From: Streptomyces caelestis
Lineage (GTDB): Bacteria; Actinomycetota; Actinomycetes; Streptomycetales; Streptomycetaceae
Assembly: GCF_001279005.1 (NCBI RefSeq)
Contig: NZ_LGCN01000002.1
Coordinates: 1 to 64,000, forward strand
Length of the DNA stretch: 64,000 nt
Reading direction: 5' to 3'
This document shows, piece after piece, positions 28,442-36,441 of this stretch. A model generated the notes under the pieces. It was not told the origin of the DNA. It ran no database searches and worked only from the letters and a program-made list of their open reading frames with translations. Position 1 is the stretch's first letter, and every line of letters begins with the position of its first letter. The position numbers and the translations under genes were made by a program.

Positions 28442-29556
28442 TGCGAAGCAGCAGCGGCAGGAACAGCAGCGGAAACAACGGCGGGAGCCGTGGTGGCAAC
28501 AGCGGCGGCCGCGGCGGGAGCGGCGGTGGCCGCGGCGACCACCGCGGCGCCGGCAACAACCGTGACGACCGACAGGGCGGCCGTCCGAAGAAGCCGCGCC
28601 CGGAGGAGCGGCGCTACGACGTGGGCCCCGGCGCCACCCAGGAGGGCCCCAAGTCGGGCCGTGGGCCCACGGCCCGCGGAGGCGCCAAGGGCGGGCCGAG
28701 GAAGCCCCTGCAGCGAGGGCGCTCGGTCCCGGCCACGTCCCGTGAGTACGAGACGCGGGCCGAGGAGCGCAACCGGGAGCGGTACGCGGGCAAGAAGGAC
28801 ATCAAGCTGCCCAAGACCTTCCCCGGCGCCGAGCAGGAGGGCGAGCGGCTGCAGAAGGTGCTCGCCCGCGCGGGCTACGGCTCCCGGCGCGCCTGCGAGG
28901 AGCTGATCGAGCAGGCGCGGGTCGAGGTCAACGGCGAGATCGTGCTCGAGCAGGGCAAGCGGGTCGACCCGGAGAAGGACGAGGTGAAGGTCGACGGCCT
29001 GACCGTCGCCACGCAGTCGTACCAGTTCTTCTCGCTCAACAAGCCCGCCGGTGTCGTGTCGACCATGGAGGACCCGGAGGGCCGGCAGTGCCTCGGTGAC
29101 TACGTCACCAACCGCGAGACCCGCCTCTTCCACGTCGGCCGGCTGGACACCGAGACCGAGGGCGTCATCCTGCTCACCAACCACGGCGAGCTGGCGCACC
29201 GGCTGACCCACCCCAAGTACGGCGTGAAGAAGACGTACCTGGCGGCCATCGTGGGCCCGATCCCGCGCGACCTGGGCAAGAGGCTCAAGGACGGCATCCA
29301 GCTGGAGGACGGCTACGCCCGCGCGGACCACTTCCGGGTCGTGGAGCAGACCGGCAAGAACTACCTCGTCGAGGTGACCCTGCACGAGGGCCGCAAGCAC
29401 ATCGTGCGCCGCATGCTCGCCGAGGCCGGTTTCCCGGTCGACAAGCTGGTGCGCACCGCCTTCGGGCCGATCACCCTGGGCGACCAGAAGTCGGGCTGGC
29501 TGCGCCGGCTGTCCAACACCGAGGTCGGGATGCTGATGCAGGAGGTCGACCTCTAG
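28441..29556 (+). CDS. RsuA/RluB-family pseudouridine synthase with RG-rich N-terminus
   Basis: The 371-aa protein has a basic Gly/Arg/Asn-rich extension (residues 1-115) ahead of an S4 domain (RLQKVLARAGYGSRRACEEL, about 122-141) and a catalytic domain. The catalytic Asp is in HVGRLDTETEGVILLTNHGE (about 224-243), followed by LTHPKYGVKKTYLA and HEGRKHIVRRMLAEAGFPV. This is the RluB/RsuA group that isomerises uridines in 23S or 16S rRNA. Location after scpA-scpB is conserved in many bacteria. The disordered RG tail may add RNA affinity (inference). Confidence 0.93.
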   Translation: MRSSSGRNSSGNNGGSRGGNSGGRGGSGGGRGDHRGAGNNRDDRQGGRPKKPRPEERRYDVGPGATQEGPKSGRGPTARGGAKGGPRKPLQRGRSVPATSREYETRAEERNRERYAGKKDIKLPKTFPGAEQEGERLQKVLARAGYGSRRACEELIEQARVEVNGEIVLEQGKRVDPEKDEVKVDGLTVATQSYQFFSLNKPAGVVSTMEDPEGRQCLGDYVTNRETRLFHVGRLDTETEGVILLTNHGELAHRLTHPKYGVKKTYLAAIVGPIPRDLGKRLKDGIQLEDGYARADHFRVVEQTGKNYLVEVTLHEGRKHIVRRMLAEAGFPVDKLVRTAFGPITLGDQKSGWLRRLSNTEVGMLMQEVDL

Positions 29557-29572
29557 GGGCTTGTGAGCCCGG

Positions 29573-29619
29573 CCCGCACCCCCTTTAATAGTCGCAGTGA
29601 CTATTAAAGGGGGTGCGGG
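29573..29619. promoter_or_regulatory. Perfect 21-bp inverted repeat, probable NrtR-type operator
   Basis: Left arm 29573-29593 and right arm 29599-29619 are exact reverse complements of 21 nt around the 5-nt centre GCAGT. The AT-rich inner part TTTAATAGTC...GACTATTAAA stands out strongly from the local GC-rich DNA and resembles regulator operators rather than terminators. It ends 2 nt before the ATG of the Nudix-wHTH gene and includes its ribosome site, which suggests autoregulation. It could also act as a terminator hairpin for the upstream rluB-type gene (stop at 29556). Confidence 0.75.
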
Positions 29620-29621
29620 TC

Positions 29622-30341
29622 ATGGACGGCTACGACAAGTACGCCTTCGAACCGTTCGCCGTCACCGTCGACCTCGCCGTGTTCACCCTCCGCGCGGGCG
29701 CGCTGCACGTGCTGCTCGTCGAGCGCGGCCAGGAGCCGTACGCCGGACGGTGGGCGCTGCCCGGAGGATTCGTCCGGCCGGACGAGCCCGCGGAGCGCGC
29801 GGCGCGGCGCGAGCTGGGCGAGGAGACCGGGCTGACGGACGTGTCCGGGCTGCATCTGGAGCAGCTGCGGACCTACAGCGAACCCGACCGCGACCCCCGG
29901 ATGCGGGTCGTCTCCGTCGCCTTCGCGGCCCTGCTGCCCGACGCGCCCGAGGCGCGCGGCGGCAGCGACGCGGCGCGGGCCCGCTGGACGCCGTACGACT
30001 CCGTGCGGGAGCTCGCCTTCGACCACGGCCGGATCCTGGCCGACGCGCGCGAACGCGTCGGCGCCAAGCTCGAGTACACCTGCCTCGCCACCGCCTTCTG
30101 CCCGCCCGAGTTCACCCTCGGGGAGCTGCGGCAGGTCTACGAGACCGTGTGGGGCACCGTCCTGGACCGGCCCAACTTCCGGCGCAAGGTGCTCGCCACC
30201 CCCGGCTTCGTCGAAGCCGTCCCCGGCGCCGCGCGCCTCACCGGCGGCCGGGGCAAACCCGCCGCGCTGTACCGCGCGGGCGCCGCCACCGCCCTCCACC
30301 CGCCGCTGCTCCGGCCGACCCCGGAAGGACGTCCCGCATGA
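29622..30341 (+). CDS. NrtR-like Nudix domain transcriptional regulator
   Basis: This 239-aa protein has an N-terminal Nudix domain and a C-terminal winged helix. The Nudix box is complete: the G-x5-E-x7-REL-x-EE-x-G pattern reads GGFVRPDEPAERAARREL then GEETGL (about residues 48-71), so catalysis may be retained. The C-terminal part (EFTLGELRQVYETVWGTVL, then NFRRKVLATPGFVEAVP) matches the wHTH of NrtR-type regulators, which sense ADP-ribose or related NAD metabolites. ATG 29622 has AAGGGGG at 29607-29613, lying inside the palindromic operator. The stop overlaps the glycohydrolase start by 4 nt. Confidence 0.87.
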   Translation: MDGYDKYAFEPFAVTVDLAVFTLRAGALHVLLVERGQEPYAGRWALPGGFVRPDEPAERAARRELGEETGLTDVSGLHLEQLRTYSEPDRDPRMRVVSVAFAALLPDAPEARGGSDAARARWTPYDSVRELAFDHGRILADARERVGAKLEYTCLATAFCPPEFTLGELRQVYETVWGTVLDRPNFRRKVLATPGFVEAVPGAARLTGGRGKPAALYRAGAATALHPPLLRPTPEGRPA

Positions 30342-31357
30342 CCACGACCACCGTCACCAAGCGCGCCGCGACAGGAGCGCTCACCGGACTCGCCCTCGGG
30401 GACGCGCTGGGGTTCCCGACCGAATTCATCGGTGTACCGAAGATCCTGGACTGGTACGGGCCCTGGCGGGCGATGGAGTTGCCCACACCTGCCCGCGTGA
30501 CCGACGACACCCAGATGACGCTCGCGCTCGGGCGGGGACTGCGCACGGCCATGGACCGGGGACCGCTCACCCCCGAGCGACTGGAGCGGCCGGTGCGCGA
30601 GGAGTTCGTGGAGTGGTACCGCTCGCCCGAGAACAACCGCGCACCGGGGCGGACCTGCCTCACGGCCTGCGGCCTGCTGCAAAGCGATCTCCCCTGGCAG
30701 GACGCCAGCCAGATCGGCTCCAAGGGCTGCGGCGCCAACATGCGCGTCGCGCCCATAGGCCTGGCCCCCGGCCTGACCGACGAACAGCGCGCGGGAGCCG
30801 CCCAGTTGCAGTCCGCGCTCACCCACGGGCACCCCACCGCCCTCGCCGCCTCCGACCTCACCGCCCACGCCGTACGACTGCTGGCGGAGGGCGCCGAGCC
30901 GACCGGCCTGATCGGACGCCTGCGCTCCTACGCCTACGAGAACCGCACCCGCTACCACGCGTCCTGGCTCGGCGACCTGTGGACCCGCGCCCAGGACCCC
31001 ACCCCCGAACACTTCATCGCGCGCGGCTGGGACGAGTGCCTGGACATCCTCGAACGCCTCCGGCACGCCGTGCGCACCGTCTCGCCCGAGACCGACCCCT
31101 GCCTGGCCACCGGCGAGGGCTGGATCGCCGAGGAGGCCCTGGCGACCGGGCTGCTCTGCTTCCTGCTCTTCGTCGACGAACCCCTCACCGCCCTGCGCCG
31201 CGCCGCCTGCACCGCGGGCGACTCCGACTCCCTCGCCTGCCTCACGGGCGCCTTCGCCGGCGCGTACCTGGGGGCCGACGCCTGGCCCGCCGAGTGGGCG
31301 GACCGCATCGAGTACCGGGGCGAGCTGCTGGCGCTGGGAACGCTCTGGGACGCTTGA
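30338..31357 (+). CDS. ADP-ribosylglycohydrolase (DraG/ARH family)
   Basis: This 339-aa enzyme of the DraG fold is predicted to cleave ADP-ribose from proteins or nucleic acids. The dinuclear-metal motifs are present: GALTGLALGDALGFPTEF (about residues 12-29), VTDDTQMTLALGRGL (about 54-68) and, near the C-terminus, CTAGDSDSLACLTGAFAGAY (about 287-306), with conserved Asp residues in TDDT and GDSDS. Coupling to the Nudix-wHTH regulator (ATGA overlap) suggests that freed ADP-ribose is sensed or degraded by its partner. The next gene starts 3 nt after its stop codon. Confidence 0.92.
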   Translation: MTTTTVTKRAATGALTGLALGDALGFPTEFIGVPKILDWYGPWRAMELPTPARVTDDTQMTLALGRGLRTAMDRGPLTPERLERPVREEFVEWYRSPENNRAPGRTCLTACGLLQSDLPWQDASQIGSKGCGANMRVAPIGLAPGLTDEQRAGAAQLQSALTHGHPTALAASDLTAHAVRLLAEGAEPTGLIGRLRSYAYENRTRYHASWLGDLWTRAQDPTPEHFIARGWDECLDILERLRHAVRTVSPETDPCLATGEGWIAEEALATGLLCFLLFVDEPLTALRRAACTAGDSDSLACLTGAFAGAYLGADAWPAEWADRIEYRGELLALGTLWDA

Positions 31358-31360
31358 GCG

Positions 31361-32113
31361 GTGACCGACGCCCTGGACCTCGACCTGAGACCGGTGATCG
31401 CCGAACAGCCCGACCCGGTGCTGTTCGCCACCGTCTCCGGCGCGCACCTGTACGGCTTCCCCTCCCGCGACTCCGACGTGGACCTGCGGGGCGTGCACCT
31501 GCTGCCGGCCGCCGCTCTCGTCGGGCTGCGCGAGCCGGACGAGACCCGGTCCCGGATGTGGGTCCGGGACGGCGTCGAGATGGATCTGGTCACGCACGAC
31601 CTGCGCAAGTTCGTCCGCCTGATGCTGCGGCGCAACGGCTACGTGCTGGAACAGCTGCTGTCCCCGCTGGTCGTGCACACCACCGACGCGCACCGGGAAC
31701 TGGCCGCGCTCGCCCCCGGCGTCCTCACCAGCCACCACGCCCACCACTACCGGGGTTTCGCCCGGACCCAGTGGCGGCTGTTCGAGAGGACCGGCGAACT
31801 CAAGCCGCTGCTCTACACCTTCCGGGTGCTGCTCACCGGCATCCATCTGATGCGCTCCGGCGAGGTGCAGCCCCACCTGCCCACCCTCGCCGCGGAGGTC
31901 GACGCCGCCCCGGACCGCCTGCCGGAGCTGATCGCCGCCAAGGCGGAGCGCGAGCACGGGGCCGCCCCCGTCGACCACGCACGCGTGCGGGCCGACGTGG
32001 AGCGGCTGCACGGCGTGCTGGACGAGGCGCAGGCCGCGTCAGTCCTGCCCGACGCCCCCACCGCGTACGACGCCCTGCACGACCTCGTCGTACGGGTCCG
32101 CCTGGAGGGCTGA
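31361..32113 (+). CDS. RlaP-like predicted nucleotidyltransferase
   Basis: This 250-aa protein has a minimal Pol-beta-type nucleotidyltransferase core at the N-terminus: SGAHLYGFPSRDSDVDLRGV (about residues 26-45), where the G-x-x-x-G and SD-x-D motifs provide the metal-binding Asp pair; a third acidic residue may be in DGVEMDLVTHDL (about 70). The helical C-terminal part (QWRLFERTGELKPLLYTFRV) matches the family once called DUF2224, now RlaP, linked in comparative-genomics work to RNA repair. Its GTG start lies 3 nt after the glycohydrolase stop. The last 75 nt overlap the convergent paralogue. Confidence 0.85.
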   Translation: MTDALDLDLRPVIAEQPDPVLFATVSGAHLYGFPSRDSDVDLRGVHLLPAAALVGLREPDETRSRMWVRDGVEMDLVTHDLRKFVRLMLRRNGYVLEQLLSPLVVHTTDAHRELAALAPGVLTSHHAHHYRGFARTQWRLFERTGELKPLLYTFRVLLTGIHLMRSGEVQPHLPTLAAEVDAAPDRLPELIAAKAEREHGAAPVDHARVRADVERLHGVLDEAQAASVLPDAPTAYDALHDLVVRVRLEG

Positions 32114-32782
32114 GGCGCGGCGGGCGCGGACGAGGAAGTCCTCGACCCGGCGCCGGTCCGGCTCCTCGGGCAGCGGACTGCGCGGGGCGGCCCGCGCACC
32201 CTCCTCCGTGAGCCGGATCATCCAGGACTCCACCTCGGACCAGGACACCTCGCCCCGTTTCACCGCGAGCAGCGGCTCGCGCTCCTCGCCCACGTCGATC
32301 GTGAGGGCGCCCGTGCGGAGCAGGTCGCGGGCGCTGATCAGCAGGCGGAGCAGGTGCATGGCGTGCTTCCAGCGCGGGGCGCCGTGGGCGCGGACGTCCG
32401 CCTCCAGCCTGCGGCGCTGGCCGTGGGCGTACCGGGTGAAGGTCTCGTGGACCCTGCGGGAGAGGAACGCCCCGCGCAGGGACAGCAGTTCGCGGCCGGT
32501 GGCGTCGGCGTGCTCCACCAGCGGGGAGTGCAGGCACTCCAGGATGTTGGGGTTGGCGCGCAGGGCCAGCTCGCAGAAGCGTTCCAGCTCCCAGCTGAAC
32601 TGCTCCTCGGCCGGGCCCTCGACGTGCGTGGGCGGCTTCTCGAAGCGCCAGAACAGGGGAGTGGGCGCGAGGAAGACGCCCCGGCGGTCGGTGTCGCTGC
32701 CCTCGGTGGCCAGGCCGAAGGCGCGCGAGCCCATGACACAGGCGTAGATCGTGTGGTCACCGACCAGGGTCTCGGGGCGCAT
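32039..32782 (-). CDS. RlaP-like predicted nucleotidyltransferase (second copy, convergent)
   Basis: This 247-aa paralogue on the opposite strand has the nucleotidyltransferase motif VMGSRAFGLATEGSDTDRRG (about residues 16-35) with the SD-x-D acidic pair, then FLAPTPLFWRFEKPP and ERFCELALRANPNILECLHS. The helical C-terminal part KHAMHLLRLLISARDLLRTG corresponds to KPLLYTFRVLLTGIHLMRSG in the first copy. The two proteins share the layout but differ enough to suggest old divergence. Its 3' end overlaps the first copy by 75 nt. It is separated from the Rieske gene start on the same strand by 22 nt. Confidence 0.85.
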   Translation of the reverse strand: MRPETLVGDHTIYACVMGSRAFGLATEGSDTDRRGVFLAPTPLFWRFEKPPTHVEGPAEEQFSWELERFCELALRANPNILECLHSPLVEHADATGRELLSLRGAFLSRRVHETFTRYAHGQRRRLEADVRAHGAPRWKHAMHLLRLLISARDLLRTGALTIDVGEEREPLLAVKRGEVSWSEVESWMIRLTEEGARAAPRSPLPEEPDRRRVEDFLVRARRASALQADPYDEVVQGVVRGGGVGQD

Positions 32783-32804
32783 GCCCGGGAGCGTACGCGG
32801 TGGA

Positions 32805-33239
32805 TCACGCCCGGCGGATCGAATTCCCCTCCACCGTGATCCGCTCCTCGGGCAGCGGCAGGGTCGCGGGGCCCCGCTCCACCGAGCCGTCGGTGATCCT
32901 GAACCGGCTGCCGTGACAGGCGCAGTTGACGGTGCCGTCCGCGACGTCGGTCACCACACAGCCCTGGTGGGGGCAGACCGCCGAGAACGCCTTGAAGTCG
33001 CCCTCCTCGGGCTGGGTGACCACGATCTTCCCGTCCCCGAGGACCGTGCCCCCGCCCACCGGGACGTCGGCGGTCGAGATCAGCTCCTGCCCGGCGGCGT
33101 CCGGTGAGGCGCCGCCCTCGCCGCCCTCGCCGCCGTCCCTGCCCTCTCCGCCGGTCCCGCCGTCCGAGCCGCAGCCCGCGGCCAGTGCCGCCGCGCCTGT
33201 CGTGAGGAGGACCGTGCGGCGCGTCGTACGAGGGGCCAT
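32805..33239 (-). CDS. Rieske [2Fe-2S] lipoprotein
   Basis: This 144-aa exported protein has a twin-arginine-like start (TTRRTVLLTTGAAALAAGC) ending in the lipobox LAAGC, so it should be lipid-anchored outside the membrane, followed by a Gly/Glu-rich linker (residues about 24-50). The Rieske ligands are CPHQGC and CACHGSRF (about residues 91-115), a C-x-H...C-x2-H set. Tat export would suit a cofactor-loaded protein. No redox partner is adjacent. The start at 33239 has GGGAG 9 nt upstream. It is divergent from the chorismate mutase gene. Confidence 0.9.
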   Translation of the reverse strand: MAPRTTRRTVLLTTGAAALAAGCGSDGGTGGEGRDGGEGGEGGASPDAAGQELISTADVPVGGGTVLGDGKIVVTQPEEGDFKAFSAVCPHQGCVVTDVADGTVNCACHGSRFRITDGSVERGPATLPLPEERITVEGNSIRRA

Positions 33240-33432
33240 GTCATCACACTCCCGGGAGTCGCGGTTCCCGCATCCTGGCACCGAAGACGACGAACAAGAA
33301 GCACATCACGGAAAAACGCCACCAAAGCCGCACATCGCCCGTCTCAGCGGGCGGGCGTCCGGCACCGCCCCCGCGCGGGCTGACTACGCTGGACGACCGA
33401 ACAGCACACGCACCTCAGCAAGGAGCATCGTC

Positions 33433-33795
33433 GTGGCGGTACGCGCGGTCCGGGGGGCCGTCCAGTTGGAGCGGGACGAGGCCGGTCACATGGAGGAGCG
33501 GGTCGGCGCGCTGCTCACCGCGGTCCTGGAGCGCAACGGCCTGCACACCGACGACCTGATCAGCCTCTGGTTCACGGCCACGCCCGACCTGCACAGCGAC
33601 TTCCCGGCCGCCGCCGCCCGCAGGCTCGGCATCGTCGACGTCCCCCTGCTCTGCGCCCAGGAACTGGACGTCGAGGGCGCCATGCCCCGCGTCGTCCGGG
33701 TTCTCGCGCACATCGAGTCCGACGTGCCCCGCGCCGACGTCGCACACGTCTACCTCGGCGCCGCGGCGGCCCTGCGCAAGGACATCGCCCAGTGA
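33433..33795 (+). CDS. aroH: Chorismate mutase, AroH type
   Basis: This 120-aa protein matches the monofunctional AroH class (Bacillus subtilis type, about 120-127 aa): AVRAVRGAVQLERDEAGHM at the N-terminus with the conserved RGA, SLWFTATPDLHSDFPAAAAR in the middle and VPLLCAQELDVEGAMPRVVR, with Arg and Glu residues that line the trimer active site. It converts chorismate to prephenate, the substrate of the next gene. GTG 33433 has AAGGAG at 33420-33425. The stop overlaps the tyrA start by 4 nt. Confidence 0.95.
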   Translation: MAVRAVRGAVQLERDEAGHMEERVGALLTAVLERNGLHTDDLISLWFTATPDLHSDFPAAAARRLGIVDVPLLCAQELDVEGAMPRVVRVLAHIESDVPRADVAHVYLGAAAALRKDIAQ

Positions 33796-34877
33796 GGACC
33801 GCGCTCGTCATCGGCACCGGACTGATCGGCACGTCCGCCGCGCTCGCCCTGTCCCGGCGGGGCGTCGTCGTCCACCTCGCCGACCACGACCCGGAGCAGG
33901 CCCGTACGGCCGCCGCGCTGGGCGCCGGCACGGACGAGGCGCCCGACGGGCCGGTCGACCTGGCGATCGTCGCCGCCCCGCCCGCCCACGTGGCCGACGT
34001 GCTCGCCGACGCGATGCGGCGCGGTGCGGCACGCGGCTACATCGACGTGGCCAGCGTCAAGGGCGGACCGCGCCGCGAGCTCCGGGAGCACGGGCTCGAC
34101 CTGACCCCGTACCTCGGCACCCACCCCATGTCCGGCCGCGAGCGGTCCGGCCCGCTGGCCGCCACCGGGGACCTCTTCGAGGGCCGCCCCTGGGTGCTGA
34201 CCCCGACCGGGGACACCGACACCGAGGTGCTGAACCTCGCCCTGGAGCTGGTCTCGCACTGCAGGGCCGTGCCCGTCGTCATGGACGCCGACGCCCACGA
34301 CCGGGCCGTGGCCCTCGTCTCCCACATGCCCCACCTGGTGTCCAGCATGGTCGCCGCACGCCTGGAGCACGCCGAGGAGGCCGCCGTACGGCTGTGCGGG
34401 CAGGGCATCCGGGACGTGACCCGGATCGCCGCCTCCGACCCCCGGATGTGGATCGACATCCTCTCCGCGAACCCGGGTCCGGTCGCCGACCTGCTCACGG
34501 ACGTCGCCGCCGACCTGGAGGAGACCGTGCGCGCCCTGCGCGCGCTGCAGTCCTCCGACGAGGACGAGCGCCGCGAGGGCGGCACCGGCATCGCGGACGT
34601 GCTGCGCCGCGGCAACGCCGGCCAGGTCCGCGTCCCCGGCAAGCACGGCTCCGCGCCGCGCGTCTACGAGACCGTGACGGTGCTCATCGACGACCAGCCC
34701 GGCCAGCTGGCCCGCATCTTCGCGGACGCCGAGCGCGCCGGCGTCAACGTCGAGGACGTCCGCATCGAGCACGCCACCGGACAGCAGGCCGGTCTGGTCC
34801 AGCTCGTGGTGGAGCCCAAGGCGGCCCCGGTCCTCATCGCGGGGCTGCGGGAGCGGGGCTGGGCGATCCGGCAGTGA
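33792..34877 (+). CDS. tyrA: Prephenate dehydrogenase with ACT domain
   Basis: The 361-aa enzyme oxidatively decarboxylates prephenate in tyrosine synthesis. The Rossmann motif is ALVIGTGLIGTSAALALSRR (about 4-23); the substrate region has DVASVKGG and GTHPMSGRERSGP (about 112-124); later HDRAVALVSHMPHLVSS carries a conserved His. Residues about 290-361 form an ACT domain (TVTVLIDDQPGQLARIFADA), suggesting allosteric control by an aromatic amino acid. Coupled to aroH by a GTGA overlap, the pair makes the chorismate-to-tyrosine branch. Confidence 0.93.
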   Translation: MRTALVIGTGLIGTSAALALSRRGVVVHLADHDPEQARTAAALGAGTDEAPDGPVDLAIVAAPPAHVADVLADAMRRGAARGYIDVASVKGGPRRELREHGLDLTPYLGTHPMSGRERSGPLAATGDLFEGRPWVLTPTGDTDTEVLNLALELVSHCRAVPVVMDADAHDRAVALVSHMPHLVSSMVAARLEHAEEAAVRLCGQGIRDVTRIAASDPRMWIDILSANPGPVADLLTDVAADLEETVRALRALQSSDEDERREGGTGIADVLRRGNAGQVRVPGKHGSAPRVYETVTVLIDDQPGQLARIFADAERAGVNVEDVRIEHATGQQAGLVQLVVEPKAAPVLIAGLRERGWAIRQ

Positions 34878-35030
34878 CGGCCCGGGGCGGGGGAGGGTCC
34901 GGGGGCGTCCCTTCCCCCGAGGGGCCGGATCGTCCGCTTGTCGGAAGGGTTCCGGGGGGCCGGTAATCTGGTGCGGGGCGTGTCCGCGTCCCGCACACAC
35001 CACTCCACCGCACCAGGAAGGTGTTCCCCC

Positions 35031-35717
35031 GTGGAAAACGGCGCCGCCCAGCCCGTGATTGTCGCCATCGACGGCCCCTCCGGCACGGGCAAGTCGAGCA
35101 CGTCGAAAGCCGTGGCGGCGCAGCTCGGCCTGAGCTACCTGGACACCGGCGCCCAGTACCGGGCGATCACCTGGTGGATGGTGACCAACGGCATCGACAT
35201 AGACGACCCGTCCGCGATCGCCGCCGTCGCCGGGAAGCCCGAGATCGTCTCCGGTACGGACCCCCGGAACCCGACGATCACCGTCGACGGCGTCGACGTG
35301 GCCGGACCGATCCGCGGACAGGACGTCACCGCCAAGGTCAGCGCGGTCTCCGCGGTCCCCGACGTGCGGACCCGGATCACCGAGCTGCAGCGGTCCATCG
35401 CCGCCTCCGCCGTCACCGGCATCGTCGTCGAGGGCCGTGACATCGGCACCACCGTGCTGCCCGACGCCGACCTGAAGATCTTCCTCACCGCCAGCGCGGA
35501 GGCCCGTGCCGCCCGCCGCAGCGGCGAGCTCAAGGGCGCCGACCTGCACACCACCCGCGAGGCCCTGATCAAGCGGGACGCGGCCGACGCCGGCCGCAAG
35601 ACCTCTCCGCTGGCCAAGGCCGGCGACGCGGTCGAGGTGGACACCACCGACCTCACGCTCCAGCAGGTCATCGAGTGTGTCGTCACCCTCGTCGAGGAGA
35701 AGCGGGCCGGGAAGTGA
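35031..35717 (+). CDS. cmk: Cytidylate kinase
   Basis: This 228-aa (d)CMP kinase begins after AGGAAGG (35014-35020) with GTG 35031. The P-loop is VIVAIDGPSGTGKSSTSKAV (about residues 9-28), followed by LSYLDTGAQYRAITWW (CMP-binding), VVEGRDIGTTVLPDADLKIF (about 138-157) and the lid region RDAADAGRKTSPLAKAGDAV. The tyrA-cmk-plsC-der order is conserved in actinobacteria. The stop overlaps the plsC-type gene by 4 nt. A 153-nt gap after tyrA suggests a separate promoter. Confidence 0.95.
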   Translation: MENGAAQPVIVAIDGPSGTGKSSTSKAVAAQLGLSYLDTGAQYRAITWWMVTNGIDIDDPSAIAAVAGKPEIVSGTDPRNPTITVDGVDVAGPIRGQDVTAKVSAVSAVPDVRTRITELQRSIAASAVTGIVVEGRDIGTTVLPDADLKIFLTASAEARAARRSGELKGADLHTTREALIKRDAADAGRKTSPLAKAGDAVEVDTTDLTLQQVIECVVTLVEEKRAGK

Positions 35718-36361
35718 CCGACGTCCCATCGGCGCGGAGCGCCGAGGTCGGCCGGCGCATCGGCGTCGGCCTGATGTACGGGCTGTTCAAGCCGCGTGTG
35801 CTGGGCGCCTGGCGGGTGCCCGCGGCCGGCCCGGTGATCTTCGCGGTGAACCACTCCCACAACGTCGACGGCCCCATGGTCATGGGCGTGGCGCCCCGGC
35901 CGACGCACTTCCTGATCAAGAAGGAGGCGTTCGTCGGCCCGCTCGACCCGTTCCTGACCGGCATCGGCCAGCTGAAGGTGGACCGGCACAGCACCGACCG
36001 CACGGCGATCTCCCGGGCGCTGGGTGTGCTGGAGCAGGGCGGAGTCCTCGGCATCTTCCCCGAGGGCACACGGGGCGAGGGCGACTTCGCCGCGCTCCGC
36101 GCGGGACTCGCGTACTTCGCCGTACGCGGCGGCGCGCCGATCGTTCCCGTGGCCGTGCTGGGAAGTTCCGAGCGGTCCGGACGGTTGATAAAGGCACTGC
36201 CCCCGCTGCGCTCCCGCGTCGACGTCGTCTTCGGCGACCCCTTCGACGCGGGCGACGGCAGCGGCAGACGCACGCGCAAGGCGCTGGACGAGGCGACCGA
36301 ACGCATCCAGAAGCAGCTCACCGCGCACCTGGAAAACGCCAGGCGCCTCACCGGGCGCTAG
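35714..36361 (+). CDS. 1-acyl-glycerol-3-phosphate acyltransferase (PlsC-like)
   Basis: This 215-aa acyltransferase has the PlsC block order: block I FAVNHSHNVDGPMVMG (HX4D with His and Asp, about residues 43-58), block II region LIKKEAFVGP, block III IFPEGTRGEGDF (about 115-126) and block IV IVPVAVLGSSE. It probably acylates lysophosphatidic acid or a related lysophospholipid at the membrane. GTG 35714 overlaps the cmk stop. It lacks a clear transmembrane segment except one weak hydrophobic stretch. Confidence 0.9.
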   Translation: MTDVPSARSAEVGRRIGVGLMYGLFKPRVLGAWRVPAAGPVIFAVNHSHNVDGPMVMGVAPRPTHFLIKKEAFVGPLDPFLTGIGQLKVDRHSTDRTAISRALGVLEQGGVLGIFPEGTRGEGDFAALRAGLAYFAVRGGAPIVPVAVLGSSERSGRLIKALPPLRSRVDVVFGDPFDAGDGSGRRTRKALDEATERIQKQLTAHLENARRLTGR

Positions 36362-36441
36362 GCGACACTGAGTAGTGGATCAGCCTCGCGCATGGGGGGC
36401 GTTCCACCGATCACCACGATGAACGCAGAGGTACGGACTTC

